DNA of 64,000 nt from Ianthella basta (GCA_964019415.1 OZ025885.1:3570672-3634671), one strand, 5' to 3'. Counted from the first letter of the stretch, positions 22,667-37,600 are shown. Translations and numbers: made by a program. Notes: generated from the letters alone by a model not told the origin.

Positions 22667-25600
22667 CTGCATTGCAAGGAGGAATAAGACTGCTGCAATA
22701 TACAATAGCACAGGAACATACTGAAATTACTACCTTGTGAAGTTCCACTAGTGTCTGCTGTGGTTGCTTAATGGCTTCTGAACAGGATACAAACAGCTTC
22801 TGCTTGTTGACTGTGCATTCAGTGCACACAACTTCTTGTGTATGATGTCCACATAATGGGCAGTGCGTACTTGGAAAATAAGCAACCAAAGTTGACTGTA
22901 TGTGGGAAGGAAGAGTGTACACACATTCATGTTGGTAATGACAAATATGCACATAAAAGCAAATTGAGGTAGTCACCACACTCACCCCAAGTATTCAACA
23001 CTACAATTCTTTGATTGCAGTAACTACACCACTATATTTCAAGTAAGTGATGTTTCGATACTGTGATTCTGCAGTATAACTTTGACTGGAGACTTTCGCT
23101 TGGAATCAAGGGTATATCAGTATTTATGTAACCTTCATTTTAACCTGGTTTATATACAATAGCATTACTTTCCCGTTGTGTCACAGCATAGATACAACCG
23201 CCAACATATCATGCACCTTTGCCCTGTACTAGAGCCAGCAATGCCTTTTTTGAACACAACGGTATTAGCAAGAAAGCATGCTTCATGGACACTACCTAAC
23301 AATCTGGTAGGTGCACATGAAATTATACTCATGATCTCTACCAGTATCTGCAACACGATTCCTGTTGTATCAAACAAGAGGTTTGTTTGTACGTAGGTGC
23401 TACATATGATGGGAACATGGCTCCCATCAATTACACCAAATCAATGCATAAAGCATCAGTTGTGTAAGAAGCCATCTACAAGGTTCTAAGCATTGTCTCC
23501 ATACAGTAGGTATACAAATGTATCACTTAGAAAGACCTTCAATAATGGCTGAACACATATCATGTACAGTAATACACAGAGTCAATAGGATGACACCAAA
23601 AAGATAAGCACTGGGGACTCAAAGTCCATACCTACCATTACTTTGGGAACGTTCCTTACTAATTTTATTTCCTTATACATGGAACCAACTGTGAACAATT
23701 ATCTAGCATGTTCCATGTACAATGCAGAGTGAGTTGTGGTATCAAAGTGTTGAGTCACTAATAATTGTTCCTATGCTCTATATGTTGGCCATTCCAAAAT
23801 GACTAGTAATCATAAAGGAAATAATATTACCTTACTTACCTTGTGTTGTCCAAAGGATTAGGACACTATACAATGGGTGTTGTGCTAGGTGGACAGTATT
23901 AAACGGGTGCAGTCCTAGGGGGACACTATTCAACAATTGGTGTCTTAGGGCAGCAGAATTCAATGGTTGGTGTCCTAGGGTGACACAATTCAAGGGGTTG
24001 TGTCCTAATGGGAGACCACTCAACAGGTGGCATCCTTGAGGACATTATTGAATGGATGGTGCTCTACGAGACATTATCAATGAGTGGCATCCTAGCATGA
24101 TACTATTCAACAAGATGTGCGCAAGGGGAACATAATTCGACAAGTGGTGTCCAAGGAGTACACCATTTAATGGATGGTGTTGCATGGGGACAAAATTAGA
24201 ACCTAAATGTAGCTAACCAACCCAAGGGAACAACTTGCCCAATGTCACTGTTTGAATAGCTGCTGCCAGATTCTCAGCTAGTTTACCAATAATCCTACCA
24301 CAATACACAAACTGCACTTACTACAAACTGCACAAATACAATGTATAGAATTTACGAGATACAAAATCATCTGGCTATGAATACCTTCTGTGCTCTTCTT
24401 TCTTCGACATGGTACTGTGTAGAAGCACGAGCCAATATAGGAAGCTCTTGGTACCTGAACATATCATGTGGGAACCTGCATGAGTAGCGTGGCAACAATG
24501 CTTACTTACCATTCATGTACACGTGTGAATCCTCACCATTGGAAAACGTTCACTCCAAGAAGGGAAAAGGTACGATCCAGAGCTGGAAGAATCTGCTTAG
24601 TAGCATAGTATACTCCATTGAGTCGAAGACTTGAGTTTGTAAGAATGTCTGTGGGTCTATTTGATTAAATGAATGTACCAAACTCAACAGCATGCAAGAC
24701 AAGATGTTTCCACAATTACACATTTATTTCTTAAAAAGTTGATTGCATGTTTGCACATGCACAAGAGTGTATACAAACTTGTACAGCCTATTTCTATTGT
24801 CATGACTTATTACTATGTTCATCATATATTTAGCATCAATCAAAGTTTCCAAACTATCACAATTTAGTGATAACATAGGACACACTGATTCCTACACCAG
24901 CAACAGTTTCAAAGGTCGAAGAGATGGAACTGAATGATTCAATTTGATGCTCCCTTACATGCGCATAGTGTTTGCTACATGTTCCTACAAAATTAATGTA
25001 TGTATGACAAGCAATGCACGTAAGCATGTTGGGTTTAGGATAGGGTTAGCCATATATTCATAGTCTGATCTGTCACAATCATTGTGAGAAATCATGCACA
25101 CACTCACACACCAATGCACATAAGCATACATGCATGCACACACATGCCACCTCTTTCTCCATACCCCACTCGGCAAACAGCAGACCCAGCCATGGGCCAA
25201 CCACAGTGGGCAGATGATGGTGGTTCAACACTCTTCTTGGTCCTGGATTGTATCTAGCCAGTTAGCCACTACAGTTGTCATTGATCAGGTCATACATACC
25301 AGTGCAGGAGTAATCAACAATAGACCGATTGTATAATAAGTCACAGGCCACCGTAACGGGGCACACGAAAACTCAAGAATGTAAAAAAGGGTAAAGTCAG
25401 GGTTCCAAACAGGGTGCCACCTTCTGCCAGTGTGCGAAGGAACAGCTTCTCATTATGTCAGTCGTCACAGTGACTCCTGCTCTGACTGTGTACAGAATTA
25501 GAAGCTGTTCTACTGCGCATAGGAGAAAGGTGGCGCGGACTGTATGAGTGTCGGTGATTCCAGTGGCAACTAAACTAGTACGTCCTCATCAGGCCAGACA

Positions 25601-28600
25601 GTCACATTCCTATCCCACCAGACCTCTTCGACAATTCACAGGTAGGCAAACTGCTACAGAGAAGCATAGGCGCAGATTGGTTGCTGGTAAGGCGCCTTCA
25701 GTTTTGCTTAAGCTGCAACGTGGCCAGCAGCTGACAGCTACTGTATACGTTGTTGCCTGTCTCTTTCCTGCCTTGGTGCAGCTAGCAGGAATGGGCAAAG
25801 TAACTCTGAAGTGCTGTCCCACATCACGCTTGATAGCTGCAAGCCAGCTTCCTGGAGTCTTCATTTGGAGATTCCTCAATGGCACACTCTATTTTGTTGA
25901 TTCAATTCCTCTAAAGGCATCCTCTTAAGTCACTCCCTGCATTGCTGTGCTGTAGCCTTCCAAGTTTGGTGCAGATTGGCGGGAAATTTGTGAACAACAT
26001 CCCATGATCTTTACCCTATTTCTTTGCTATTGTGGCGACCATAAAAGATGCAAGAACTCGGAAGGAATGACTTTGACCAAATTTTGGCTAGGCCATGATA
26101 CTCTCGCTACGCCTCTCCACATTTCTACCAAGTTTGAAGGCCATCTGTCGCAAACCGAAGGAGTATTTCCTGAACACTTATGCATATAAAATACATGCCC
26201 AAAAGTCACGTGCCCCGTTTGGTGTGCCATTTTATTATGCAATCAGTCTATTGGAGTCTTGATTATTACCATAGGTTGACTCTCCAGGATTGCTCAGATG
26301 ACAGTGTTCCATATTATGTATCATAAGGAGATACTGAGGATGTATTGGGGACATCTCACAAGGAACACCTTCAGCTTCCTGTAGTCATGTTGTGACACAG
26401 TCTGCATTTAGGCACTATATAGTACTCGGCGGGCTTTCCTGCTTCAGCATGCTGATGACAGAGAGTTGACACTGCCCTGACAGTGCTGGAATGTGTCACG
26501 AGTGTTCATTGCAGCTTGTAGGATGCAGGCATGCATCTTATAGGTGATGTTGGCCTGCTGTAATACGTATATACGATAACATAGCATGGACAGATAGAGT
26601 ATTAAGAGGATTACAGTGCAAATTGACAATAGTGACATTCTGATAAGAATTGAGTGGGCTGATGGCCATCCTAAGTGAAGCAGCTGCCCAACACCAGCTA
26701 TTCTGATGTCAGCTGTTTTGACGCCTCTGCTTCCAATGCCAGCATTTCCAATATTGGCAAGTCATGCAAGAAGAGAAGGTCGGCTCGCATCCATAATATG
26801 GTATACAGTGAACCAACTGATCGGTTCACCAGGTGGATGGGACATTCCTGTTCCTGGACACCAGACAACAGGAATGGATGCCCCACAGAGACAGTTAAGA
26901 TGTACTGGCGACCAGCCCACAGCCATGCTTTGGAGCCAGTCACACCCAAAGCCACGGTGGTGATCCTATATGTCCGACATGTATCTGAGTCCATTTGGCA
27001 GATCCCAAGTCCACTGGAAATTCGGACCTGTTTGGCCCACGCTGTGGCTCTGTTGAACCTGAAGGACCACACCCTTCTACAACAACAGGTGAGGGTGGTC
27101 TACAAGATCCCTTGTGGCACCTGCCCCAAGGTGTACATTGGCCAGACTAGTCTGACATTGGACTACTGTCTCGAAGAGCATAGAGAGCACTGACAAATGG
27201 GTACCAGGCCCAATTGGAGTGATGTGGCATGTAAGAAATATGAAATGCAGCCAAGAATACGATAGAATTGGGCTAACACTTTGCTTGAACATAATTTATA
27301 TAGGAAACAGTAATAAGACAGAGTTTACAAGATGTGAAATGCAATTAGTAGGTCATTACCTTGGCTGTGGCCTCTGAACACTTCACTTGTCCACATTTAG
27401 ACATTAGTTACAATAAAACATTTTCACTTAAAGACAGAGCAACTCCTGTTGTGCACCTTCTGTTCATATGAAAACAATGAAAAGATCCGGTAAATGGATA
27501 CTTAAAAAATACACTGTTATATTGTACAGGTGTAAACCATCAAAAATGACTATTTTCAGCTTCTGTGGTGTTTGAGCCTTACCAGAATGATGCCACCAAA
27601 GTGAGAAATACTATTTCTGTCTCTTATTCCTAAATGCCAGTCTTTAAGTATTTTCTGCCGCTTTCATGTACTTGTACTCCGAGGTAATTATTTTCGTGTA
27701 AAGGTTGCAAATATGGAAGTGGAGCAATTGATCTGTATACAAATGAAAATGTTGCCTTCCTAATAAGTGACTGACTATAATCAAACAGCATCAGAATCAT
27801 TAATTGACACTAACAGGCACAGGTAACAGAATAGGGATGGTAGTCCTTTGTAAGCTGCAATACAAAGGAAAGGTAAAGCTGGTACTGCATAGGGATAAGA
27901 CCAGTGCAAGAGAAAATGCATGCTCGGGCAGGAAATAACCTCGACATTTCCAGAGTTTTGTCTTGTTATTCTTCTTACTTTCCTAGTCTTCTTATTCTCA
28001 GACAGCAGTAGTGCATAAACCTTAGCAACTAGCAGGAAAATCTTGTTACAGTCTTACTTGTTGCTTGCTGACACCTCGAGCTCCAAAAATATAAAATATG
28101 GTCTGATGCCTACCTCAACGTCCTGTGATTGCACATAACATGTAAAAGTACAAACGTACAAAAGCTACAAATAAGTAAGGATGTAGGGATGGCATAAAAA
28201 GGAAAGAAACAAGTAAAGACTGTTACACAGTAGAGCATTAACAATGTTCCCTACATTCAAGGATGTGGGACTATATGGTGTGACATTCATGCATGTAAGG
28301 ACCATGGTTAATGCTCAACTGCGTAATAGCCTTTATAGGTTTCTGTCTTTTAATGCCATCCCTACTTCCTTTATTTTGTAGAATATTTCTAGTTGATATG
28401 CACATCGGGAAGTTAGTTACATGGTCATGTCAGGCAGGGATGTACAGGAAGTAAATAAGAGAGGAGAATAAACTAGCTTTTAAAAGTAATGAACTGTGGA
28501 TAAATTAAAGTCAAAGAGAAGATAAATACAGGATGTGATTGCCACAACGGAGTAATAGTAGAAAAGTAACATGGTCAGTCTAACAGTGCTGATTCAAGTT

Positions 28601-31600
28601 CCTGGCATGGTACCCCCTCCTAGTTGAGGGGTGCCTGATGTTTTCTGGATGTTCCAGAGCTCCAGCAAGCTGCACTCTTTAGAACAAGTGGTTCTACCAT
28701 ATGCTCTGGTTTTCCTAAGGACAAGAGTGAATGAATTGATTGGAGACCGTTCACAGAGTGCTAAGCCCACTGGCCATCCAGATTCTGTTGTGTTAGGACT
28801 CTACTGCAGGAGTCTGTCTCCCCAAGACCCAATCCCAATGAACGTGCCAAATACCTACGTACCTGGTCAATCATCTCAGCTAGCTACACGCATACTTCAA
28901 AACTTGTTACTCCATCTCTTCCTGTCTGCCTCTCGTTCCCTCCATTTGTCCTCTCGTTACTTCTCCATTAGACAGCCATGGTTCTCCATTGCACTGTCTT
29001 TCCACTATTCCATTCTTCTCTTCACCTGTGTCACCATTGCTTTCTGCTTTAATACTTTCCTTATCTCATCACTTCTCACAGTCTGGTCACCCCCACCACT
29101 CTCCTAAACATTTCATTTCCATTGCCTGCAGTCTCATCTTGTCCCTCTCCTTCAATACACATGCCTAATATCCATACACTAGGGTATGTACCATCACTGC
29201 ATTGCAAGCAGTCAACCTGGCCTCTTTACTCAACTCCTTATTCCCAAAAACTGGTTCTCTCAGTGCCATCCCACCATTTTCATTCAGCCTTAGTTAGTGT
29301 CATGTGTGTGATTCTTATCATTCTCTTCTGCTTGCCTGTTACCTGATTCGCATGTGCACAAAGTGATATATTTTTATCTGAACATGTACAGTGTCTGTAC
29401 TCACTTTTTCAGTTGGTCATGTTCCAGGAATGTAGTAGTTGTGCTTGGACGAAGTTGCACTATTCCAAGTTGAATTCATTGCAATTGTTGTGACTTGTCA
29501 TTTCATTGTGACGGTATTCGGTCGACGACAGCACAATTAGTTGCATTTTAACCTAGTTGCATCCTCAACATGCCTAGCTTTTTGCCCAAAATTGAGGTGG
29601 AAGAGTATAACTGGAAAGATGGCAGGCAACAGCTGAAACCATGAAGGCAGTGACCATCCATGCATTTTCTCTTTGATACCTTACATCTTACACATTGACA
29701 TGTTTTCTTTGCACCTTACTCAGTGCCAGACCTGTTACTGTACATATTTCTTTTGCACTCTCAGACATTGTTGAATACATCCTATCTGTGCAATGACATG
29801 ATGCTCAATATTGCATGTCAGAACAGTATACTATTTAGTTGCTTGCTACACTTTTGTACTCTGTGTCAAACCCTAGGGTTTGACACAGAGTGCAGCTGTT
29901 ATATGCCCTTGGCCACGTCTAGCAGTACAGCAACAACTGCATGGCTGCCCCATCTCATATGCTGTTTGCATCACACACACCAGTATACACACACTGGTGT
30001 GCGTCACACTGGCATCACCATGCCGTTGTGGAGCAGCCATCGTGGGGGCACTGGAGCAGGGAAGCCCACTGAAGGTGGGCTTTCTGCTAGTACATATACA
30101 GGCCCGAAGGAAGCACTTTACAGTTGGTCAGGCCAAGTGGCAGAACAATATTACCTAGACACTTGTACAGGCCACTTGCACAGGCCAGGAAGTACCTTAG
30201 CTATAGAAAAGCATGGGCAGACCTACAACGTTGGTCAGGCCATGGTCTGGGCAGCCTGGGCGGTTCCGCTGGGCATAATATAACATCGAAGTCTATATTT
30301 AGAGGACTGCAAATAAACTAGATTTGCAATTAATCGCTATTCTTGACTTCGTTTGTGAGAACATAGAATACCTTCTAACAAGATCAATAATGGGACTTCC
30401 AGGGGTACCATACACAATAATATACGGGACTCTTTCTCCAGCTCGTGGTTCATCTCTTTCATCAGCAGCCACAGACTGCCTGCAACGAAGGAATACAAAT
30501 AAGATGAAGAAATAGTTTGCCACATTTCCAACAAAAGCCATCACTTGTGACATACTTTGCAAGCTTAAGGGATGGTACACATGCCCCAGGTTGATACCTG
30601 CCCATGCCTCGAAACTCCTTTGCAATTGTGTAATCAGCCAGTGATACACGATCAGACAATAGTTTTAGAAGCTGACGCTGCACATATAGCTTCACTTTTG
30701 ATACATCCTTCGACTCAAATAGTATTCGTACAGACTTCTCCAGGATCTGCATGCAATATTTTATTACGAGAAACCTGACATGGCATAAATGCTCATAACT
30801 AGGTTATTAGAGACAACAGTTTCAACCAGAGTACCTTTGCAACAGCCTGACAAGAATCTCTTCTGACAGTTTCAATGCCTTTGGCATCAAAAATAGGCTC
30901 TTTCTGGTCAAATGCTTCATACATATAGCCAAAGTAGCGCTTCTTTGCTTGAAGTAGGCAAGGGTAATACACCTATTGGAGGATAGAGAACAATGCAGGC
31001 AGCACTATGCACAGACAACAACAAGAACAATGCATTCTAATACAATATTAAAACAACTTTAGAAGCTAATCATAAAGGATTATTTGTCTATTCTTCAAGT
31101 CACTCGCCATCCTACCTGATCTCTAAAGTATAATGCATTAAATACTATGTACTTAGTAATGAAAAAAGGAACATGCATGAATATGATTACTTTGAATGGG
31201 TAGGTGACTAGCTGAAATGAAGAAGACATACATCATTTGTCAAGAAACGAAACATTTCAACCCTAATCCAGTGCCAATGAAACATAAATAACAAGGTGAT
31301 TCATGTATAATCCAAACTCCATTGCGTGCGGTGCTTCAACCTCTACAAGCTTGGTGAATCTCTTCCCCAGCTCGCTCCTCCGACCATTGACCTTCTTGCT
31401 GAAAATGATCTTAGCTTCTCCACAGTCCAGAGACATGGCAAAAGATCCATCAACACCATAGAAGCACTTGAGGTGTCCATTTTTAATGGACACCTCACGC
31501 ATACGCAGCATTCACTGGCGAAAGTCACTTCAACAAGTGGGTGGAGTCGATGCATATCCTCTGTTGATTGTCACAGCAAAGGTCATGCAGCACAGGAAAT

Positions 31601-34600
31601 GCTTGACTCAAAGACAATGGACATCAAAACAAGCAGCAGCAGCAAAGTTAAGAACTCTTTTAAATCTGATAATCGTCTGCTATGATGCATGATTCTTCTT
31701 AACTGACTATTAGAAGCATAGAACCGGACTGTTGAACTGGATTCTGCTCATGATGAGGAGGCTGAACATTGAGGTATGTGATGGTTGTTAATGGCATTCC
31801 AAAAGACGTGCAAAGGCAGGATTCTTGCAATCCAAGAAATTAGGGCACCCTCGATTAAGGGCGCAAGTGTGCCTAGTGATTCCACCTAGTAGCTGGTAGC
31901 GATTTCGGCAGATACAGCTGCCCTTTGTAGCTAGTTTTGTCGAATAAGTCACTTTCAGTCGAGAAAGTAGCTAGAATGCTCCTCTTGGTCCTTCTTGTTC
32001 CTCTCTGAACTCAGCTACAATGGAGGTTCCAAGTTGCTCCTGTTGCTGCTGTTAGCCATTGCAGGCCTTCCCAGCCATTGCAGCTCATGATCCTACCAAA
32101 CAGTTAATTGCCTGGGCATCCATTTAGAAGCAAGTTTTGTAGCCCAGGTGGACTGAACATCAAAGGAAATGTGTAGCATTTACAGACCTTTTTGGGTCGG
32201 TTGTCTGGACCGGATATTGCAATCGGTAATCGGTAATAGGTTATCGCCGTGGCAGTGACGTCATTTGGGCGGGCTTAGCCTTGAAGTGGCAATATGGCGA
32301 GACCCTCAACGGTGGCGGATGTTCTTTGTGCTGATGGTGAACAAGAGAGTCAGGGTAAGCGGTCAAGCCTGGTCGCTGTACAGCTGTATTATAATAGAAG
32401 CAAAAGCATCATGCAGTGACACTGCTGTTCTTGATCATGAAGTGGGCTTTTCGAGTGATTGTACGTAGCTAGCAGACAACAGTCCATTTGAACTGGATGT
32501 GTCGGCCTGTTCTACTGTTGAAAAAGGCCTTCGCGCAGCAAAGCATCCAGTTCAAATTGACTGTTGTCTTCTACGTTTACTTGCTCGATAGAAGCCCACT
32601 TCGTGATCATTCCGCACATAGCAGTAAATCTCCATGACACTGCTGTTCTTCTTGCAGAAATTTGTACTCAGACTGGAGAATGTGTCGAGTCCTCTTCGTC
32701 TACTGAAACTGTACTGTGCACCTACGATTCCGAAATGGTTGCAACTCAACCATACCTGTGCCTTCCATCTAGTTCTCAGCGTTGCTCTGAGAGCATTTCC
32801 TGCCTAGTTGTGAAGGTGTGTTCACGATCAACCAAGACTAAACGCAACTTTGTTTTGAAGAAAGTTCCACTGGCATTGCTTGGATCAATCAAGCAACTGA
32901 AAGCTTATCTACGCTCACACTTGAATTTAGGTGTTATCACAGCTGCTGGTTATTTCTACAAGGGTAGGAAGATTTGGTTGCAGACAAATGAAGAGTTAAC
33001 TCAGCTGGTGGGGAAGGAGCTGTCACGTGGGAAAGGCACACTATGGTGTGAGGCTGCATCGCAGGACAGTGGCCATCGAGTGGACTGCTCTGGTGAAGAG
33101 GATCTTAGTGATGACTAGGAAGAAGAGGTGCAGCCTAAGAAGAAGAGGAAGAAGTCTTTAGTCGAGGAGAAACGCGAGAGAGTGCAAAAGCTTGTTGATG
33201 AGCTGAAAGCTAAGCACGAGGGGCAGTTCTCTGGCCCTCAATACCAATTATGGGCTGAGGTCATTGATGTGCACCAACATGACAGCATGGAGACCCCTCC
33301 TCTTGGAACTATGTTCAAGAAGCAGGCCAGTTCAGTACCTTGTGGACAAAAGATGTCAGCCACTGCAATTGCTTCTGTGGTGCAGGATATTCCACAGTCA
33401 TCATGCTCTCACACCCTTACCCCTATTCAAGCCACAGGTCTGAAGACAAACTACATCCAGCAAATTAAGGAGCTCTATCAGTTGCTGGAGATGGGAGCGC
33501 TAGATGAGAACGACTTTGCAACCCAGAAGAGCAAGATTCTACGTATGATGGGGGATATTTAGGACCTCATAATACAGAGCTGAACTTATAGACTAACTCA
33601 TGCAGTCTATAGATCTGGCTAGTAAGGTTGTGTTTGTCAGTGTGATGTGGATGTTGATGCTATAATGGGCATGGTGTCATGGTTTTGATTTTTGCATGCA
33701 CTTGGCTCACTGGAGTCACTTTTGACAATTTGATTTTTTAACTTTGCTGACAATCTTTTTCAAAGTTGATTTGTGCTTAATAATTAAGAATGTTGACAAA
33801 ATTGTTACCTTCAACATAAAATGAGAAATTAAAGCATGCATGCATGTGTACTATTCATCATAACCTGCATGTTGAATGTAACCCAAACAATCAGACTGTG
33901 AAACAGATGCAAAGGCTGCAGACACTAACAAATGGGAATTGTCCGTGCTTTGACATGCCGTTGAATTACAAGATAAATGTCTTTTGACTTTGCTGAAGCA
34001 CTTTTCCATCGGGTTTAGATCTGGGCTGTAGGGTGGGAGAAACCACAGCAAGCACCAACAGCGTCAACAGCTTCCTGGACTTTATCCAAGTGGTGAATTG
34101 AAGCGTTGTCCAGAACCACAATTGAATTGCGATTCACTTCATTGAAGGGTTTCAAAATAGGTAGAAGGCAGTGTCGGACAAACTCAAGAAAGATATTACC
34201 ATTTACAGACCCCTCAACAAGGTACACCTCTTCCACACCACTTGTACTCGTACAGGAAATAGCTGAAATTCTCTTGGATCCTACGACCAGTTTAAAGCTA
34301 ACAGGAGGGATTCCTCTAATGTCATAACCAGTCTTCCTCATGCCATCTCGCCGATCACTCCCAGTTTCATCTAACCACACAAAGCAGCTTGCCGGAACTC
34401 CTTGGACCTGTACCATGAATCTAGCTCTCTCTTCTTCCGACCTTCATACTACAACATGCTTCAGCCTTTGACGAGTGAGTCCTACCTTCCTCACTGTGTT
34501 GCAAATTACTCCCAGTGAGATGTCGGTGCCAAAGACGCGTTTAAGATTTGCCTGCAGCTCATCCAAGTGGATTCCTGGATTATTGAAAATAGCGTCAAGG

Positions 34601-37600
34601 ATCAGCAAGTCTTCATGATCTGACAACTCTCTCAGAGGGCCGCAGCGCTGCTGCTTTGGATGAACATCACCCGAAGACAGGTACAGGTCAGTCACTCTGC
34701 GCGCAGTCTTCTCACTGACATAAAAAAGACGACTAGAAATAGTGCTGATATCTTCTCCTTGGTACAAATATGCCCACACCACTCTCCATCTTAAATCATT
34801 GGAGTACACTTGCGGCATTCTCGCTTCAAATCGCTGGACTCAAGGACGGTAGTCTACCTATTTTAAGTGTTCCCGCCCGAAAGACGTCACACTACGGCGA
34901 TAGCCAATTACTGATTGCAAATATCCGGTCGGGACAACCGACCCAAAAAGGTCTGTATATCTCATACCACTCAAGGACATCCTGGGCTATAATCATTTTA
35001 CCCAGGATATCCTGGGCAATATTCATATCACCCAGGATGTGGCTAATTGAAATCTTGAAGGTCCCAAACTTGCAAAACAACATTGCACAGCACAATACAG
35101 CTATGTATGTAGTCTCTCAAAGTTGCAAATTGAGATCCTCAATGCAAGAAATACCTTTGAAATCTTCATCTATAGCTATAGCAGGATTGGTGCCAGTAGA
35201 AGTAGACTCTGCTGGCACGGTTCTTTGCTATTTATCAATGAAGTCCAGCTAATAGGTTGGAAATACAGCTAGTTTGAACGAACATGGCAGTGATTTAAGC
35301 TGCAGTGCCTCTGCAGAAAGCTATTCTGGCGAGTCTACAGGGTATTGGCCTATCTCTCGCTGGAGCTCTCCTGTTCCTCTCGCCACTACTCAATGGTACT
35401 CAATGCCAGGTTGTCGCTTCTCCGTGTTCACTGGTATGCAAACGTTTCCATCCTCCCTGGTGATAGCTACAGGAAGGCAAAGTGCATCTGGCTCTCCTGC
35501 AACTACTTAGTGAGCTATGTCTTCTTCTTTGAGGAAGGCTACTTCAGAAATTGTGACCACTCATTGGTTGCAGCAAACCCACTCCAGTGGCAGATCTAGT
35601 TTTTCCAAAAGGGGCGTTCAGAGACCTTGCCAGAACTGCTGAAAGAATATTCCCCTGAGAATGTCTTTAATGCAGATGAAACAGGGTTGTTCTGGACGGT
35701 TCCGAGAAACTGCCACTCCTTGCAACAGGAAAGTTTGCCAAGCCCAGATGCTTTAAAGATGTAAATTCATTACTGGTTAATTACAAGGCCAATAGGAAGG
35801 TGTGGATGGTGTCGGAGATCTTCATAGAGTGGGTGAAGAACCTTGATCAACAATTTCTGAAACAGAAATGACAGGTGCTGTTGTTTGCAGACAACTGCAT
35901 GGCTCACCCCATGGTCAGGGATTTGAAATTCATTCGAATTGTATTTCTGCCACCGAATGCCACAAGCTGCTTACAACCTTGCGATCAAGGCATTATCCAC
36001 AGCTTCAAGGCTAAATATATGAACAAGATGCTGTTTCGCCTCATCAAATCCATCGACAAGGTAGACAATGCCTCTTCTGTCACCCTTCTTGATGCTATCC
36101 ATATGGCTGCTGCTTCTCGGGAGGAAGTAACCGCAATCACTATTCAAAACTGCTTTAAAAAGGCAGGCTTTCTGATGCAAGACGATGCAGATGAGGATGA
36201 AGACAACTATGTTGAACAAGCGGCACATGATGACACATTGACAATGAGGGAAGTGTGGGATACAATAGCAATCGATGGAGCATCACTTGAAGATTACATT
36301 ACTGCAGACGAAAATGTTGCTACAACAGGTGTTCTAACTGAGGACGACATCATTGTCAGTGTCCAATCAACTGACATCTCTCCATCTGACTTGCAAGAAG
36401 AATTTGATGATGACAATGACAATTGCGGTCAAGAGCTCATGCCACCAACTTCCGAAGAGGCAAAGATGGCTGTTGGAACACTCAGGGCATACATACTTTT
36501 CATGTAAGGAGAATGTCGATACTACTGCTTTTCGCAACCTATCAGCCATTGATCATACTCTTGCAATTATAGCTAACAGTAAGACTCAAACAAGGCTAAC
36601 AGATGTTTTCAGACTGTCTAATGGATTATGAAGGGATAATTATGCATGAATAATCATTACTGTTTACTTTCCATCTTATGTAACCTTTTTATTATCAATA
36701 CTGTATGACAGCATTTAGTATGTTGTTCTGTTATAGTGAATTTCTCTTATAAAGAACTTTTTCAGCTTCCCCCTGAGATTTGTTATAATGAGACTCCACT
36801 GTACTTGCTGTGCAAATGTGGCTCTCCCGTTCGTTTACCGTATGCATCCTAGAATTGGCAGGAACGTCTTGTTGCCCGGGCTACAAAATTCGTTAACCCA
36901 TGGCTCCTTCGGCATTACCAGATATAACCTTGGCAGTCAATATATAACACCCTTGGTTATATCCGTTAACACCTCAGGAGCCATGGGTTAACCTACGTAT
37001 ATTAACATCATACAACTCAGAAATGGGTTATAACCTTAGCTAGTTGCTGAAGATACCATCATTCATTCTCCTTCGGGGACAAAAGCAAAATAGAGTTTTT
37101 ATGAAGCTGCTTGACTTCAACTGATGTGGAAATCATTCACCTTTACTTAGACTATAATGGAAGCAACAATCAATTATTATACACAAAATCATCATGTTCT
37201 AATCTTCACGTTTGTCGGTTGCATGGTTTGACAAGTTACATACCCAGAAGTAATATTCCTGAAAGGAAGAATTGAACCACTGTTGTACCTTCTGTCTCTC
37301 TCCCGGCTTACATCTAGTAGTTGAAGTTCTTGCGCAAATGCTATCACTTAACAGCATACACCACTATGGTTAGGAAAACTACAGGAACCATGACACTGTG
37401 TAGTTGTTTCTGTCCTTATCTGCTTCTTGCCTGCATCCCCTCGAGAATGCTTACACAACTAGGCATAAAAAGCTGCAGAAGCTAGTGCTAGATCTCATTC
37501 CAATATGCAATTGCAATTGATAAATCCATTCATGGGGCTCTTCTTAATGATTATTTCCATACAATGCCTGCACCCTGTGTTAGATGCTTATGACACATAG

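Larger units (their letters stand above)
32183..34955. mobile_element. IS630/Tc1-like two-gene transposon, copy B (full length, 2773 bp)
   Basis: TA target duplications lie at 32181-32182 and 34956-34957. Terminal inverted repeats of ~85-90 bp (32183-32274 and 34872-34955) begin CAGACCTTTTTGGGTCGGTT and share GCAATC, TATCGCCGT and GTGACGTC with few differences. Inside, an accessory gene (+) and a transposase gene (-) converge. Both carry inactivating changes, so it is complete in structure but not autonomous. It sits in a 6.6-kb REV3L intron. 33563-33850 between the genes is AT-rich and empty. Confidence 0.92.

Noticed and set aside
25548-25928. Overlapping ORFs of 126 (+) and 91 (-) codons
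   Set aside because: Neither shows a convincing family signature; I could not decide between chance and old LINE remains.
28631-29107. 158-codon plus-strand ORF
   Set aside because: Mostly antisense to a LINE fragment, low-complexity Ser/Leu composition, no family match.
29723-30283. 186-codon plus-strand ORF
   Set aside because: Spans the 34-bp palindrome and other repeats, has no recognisable domain, and lies in a REV3L intron.
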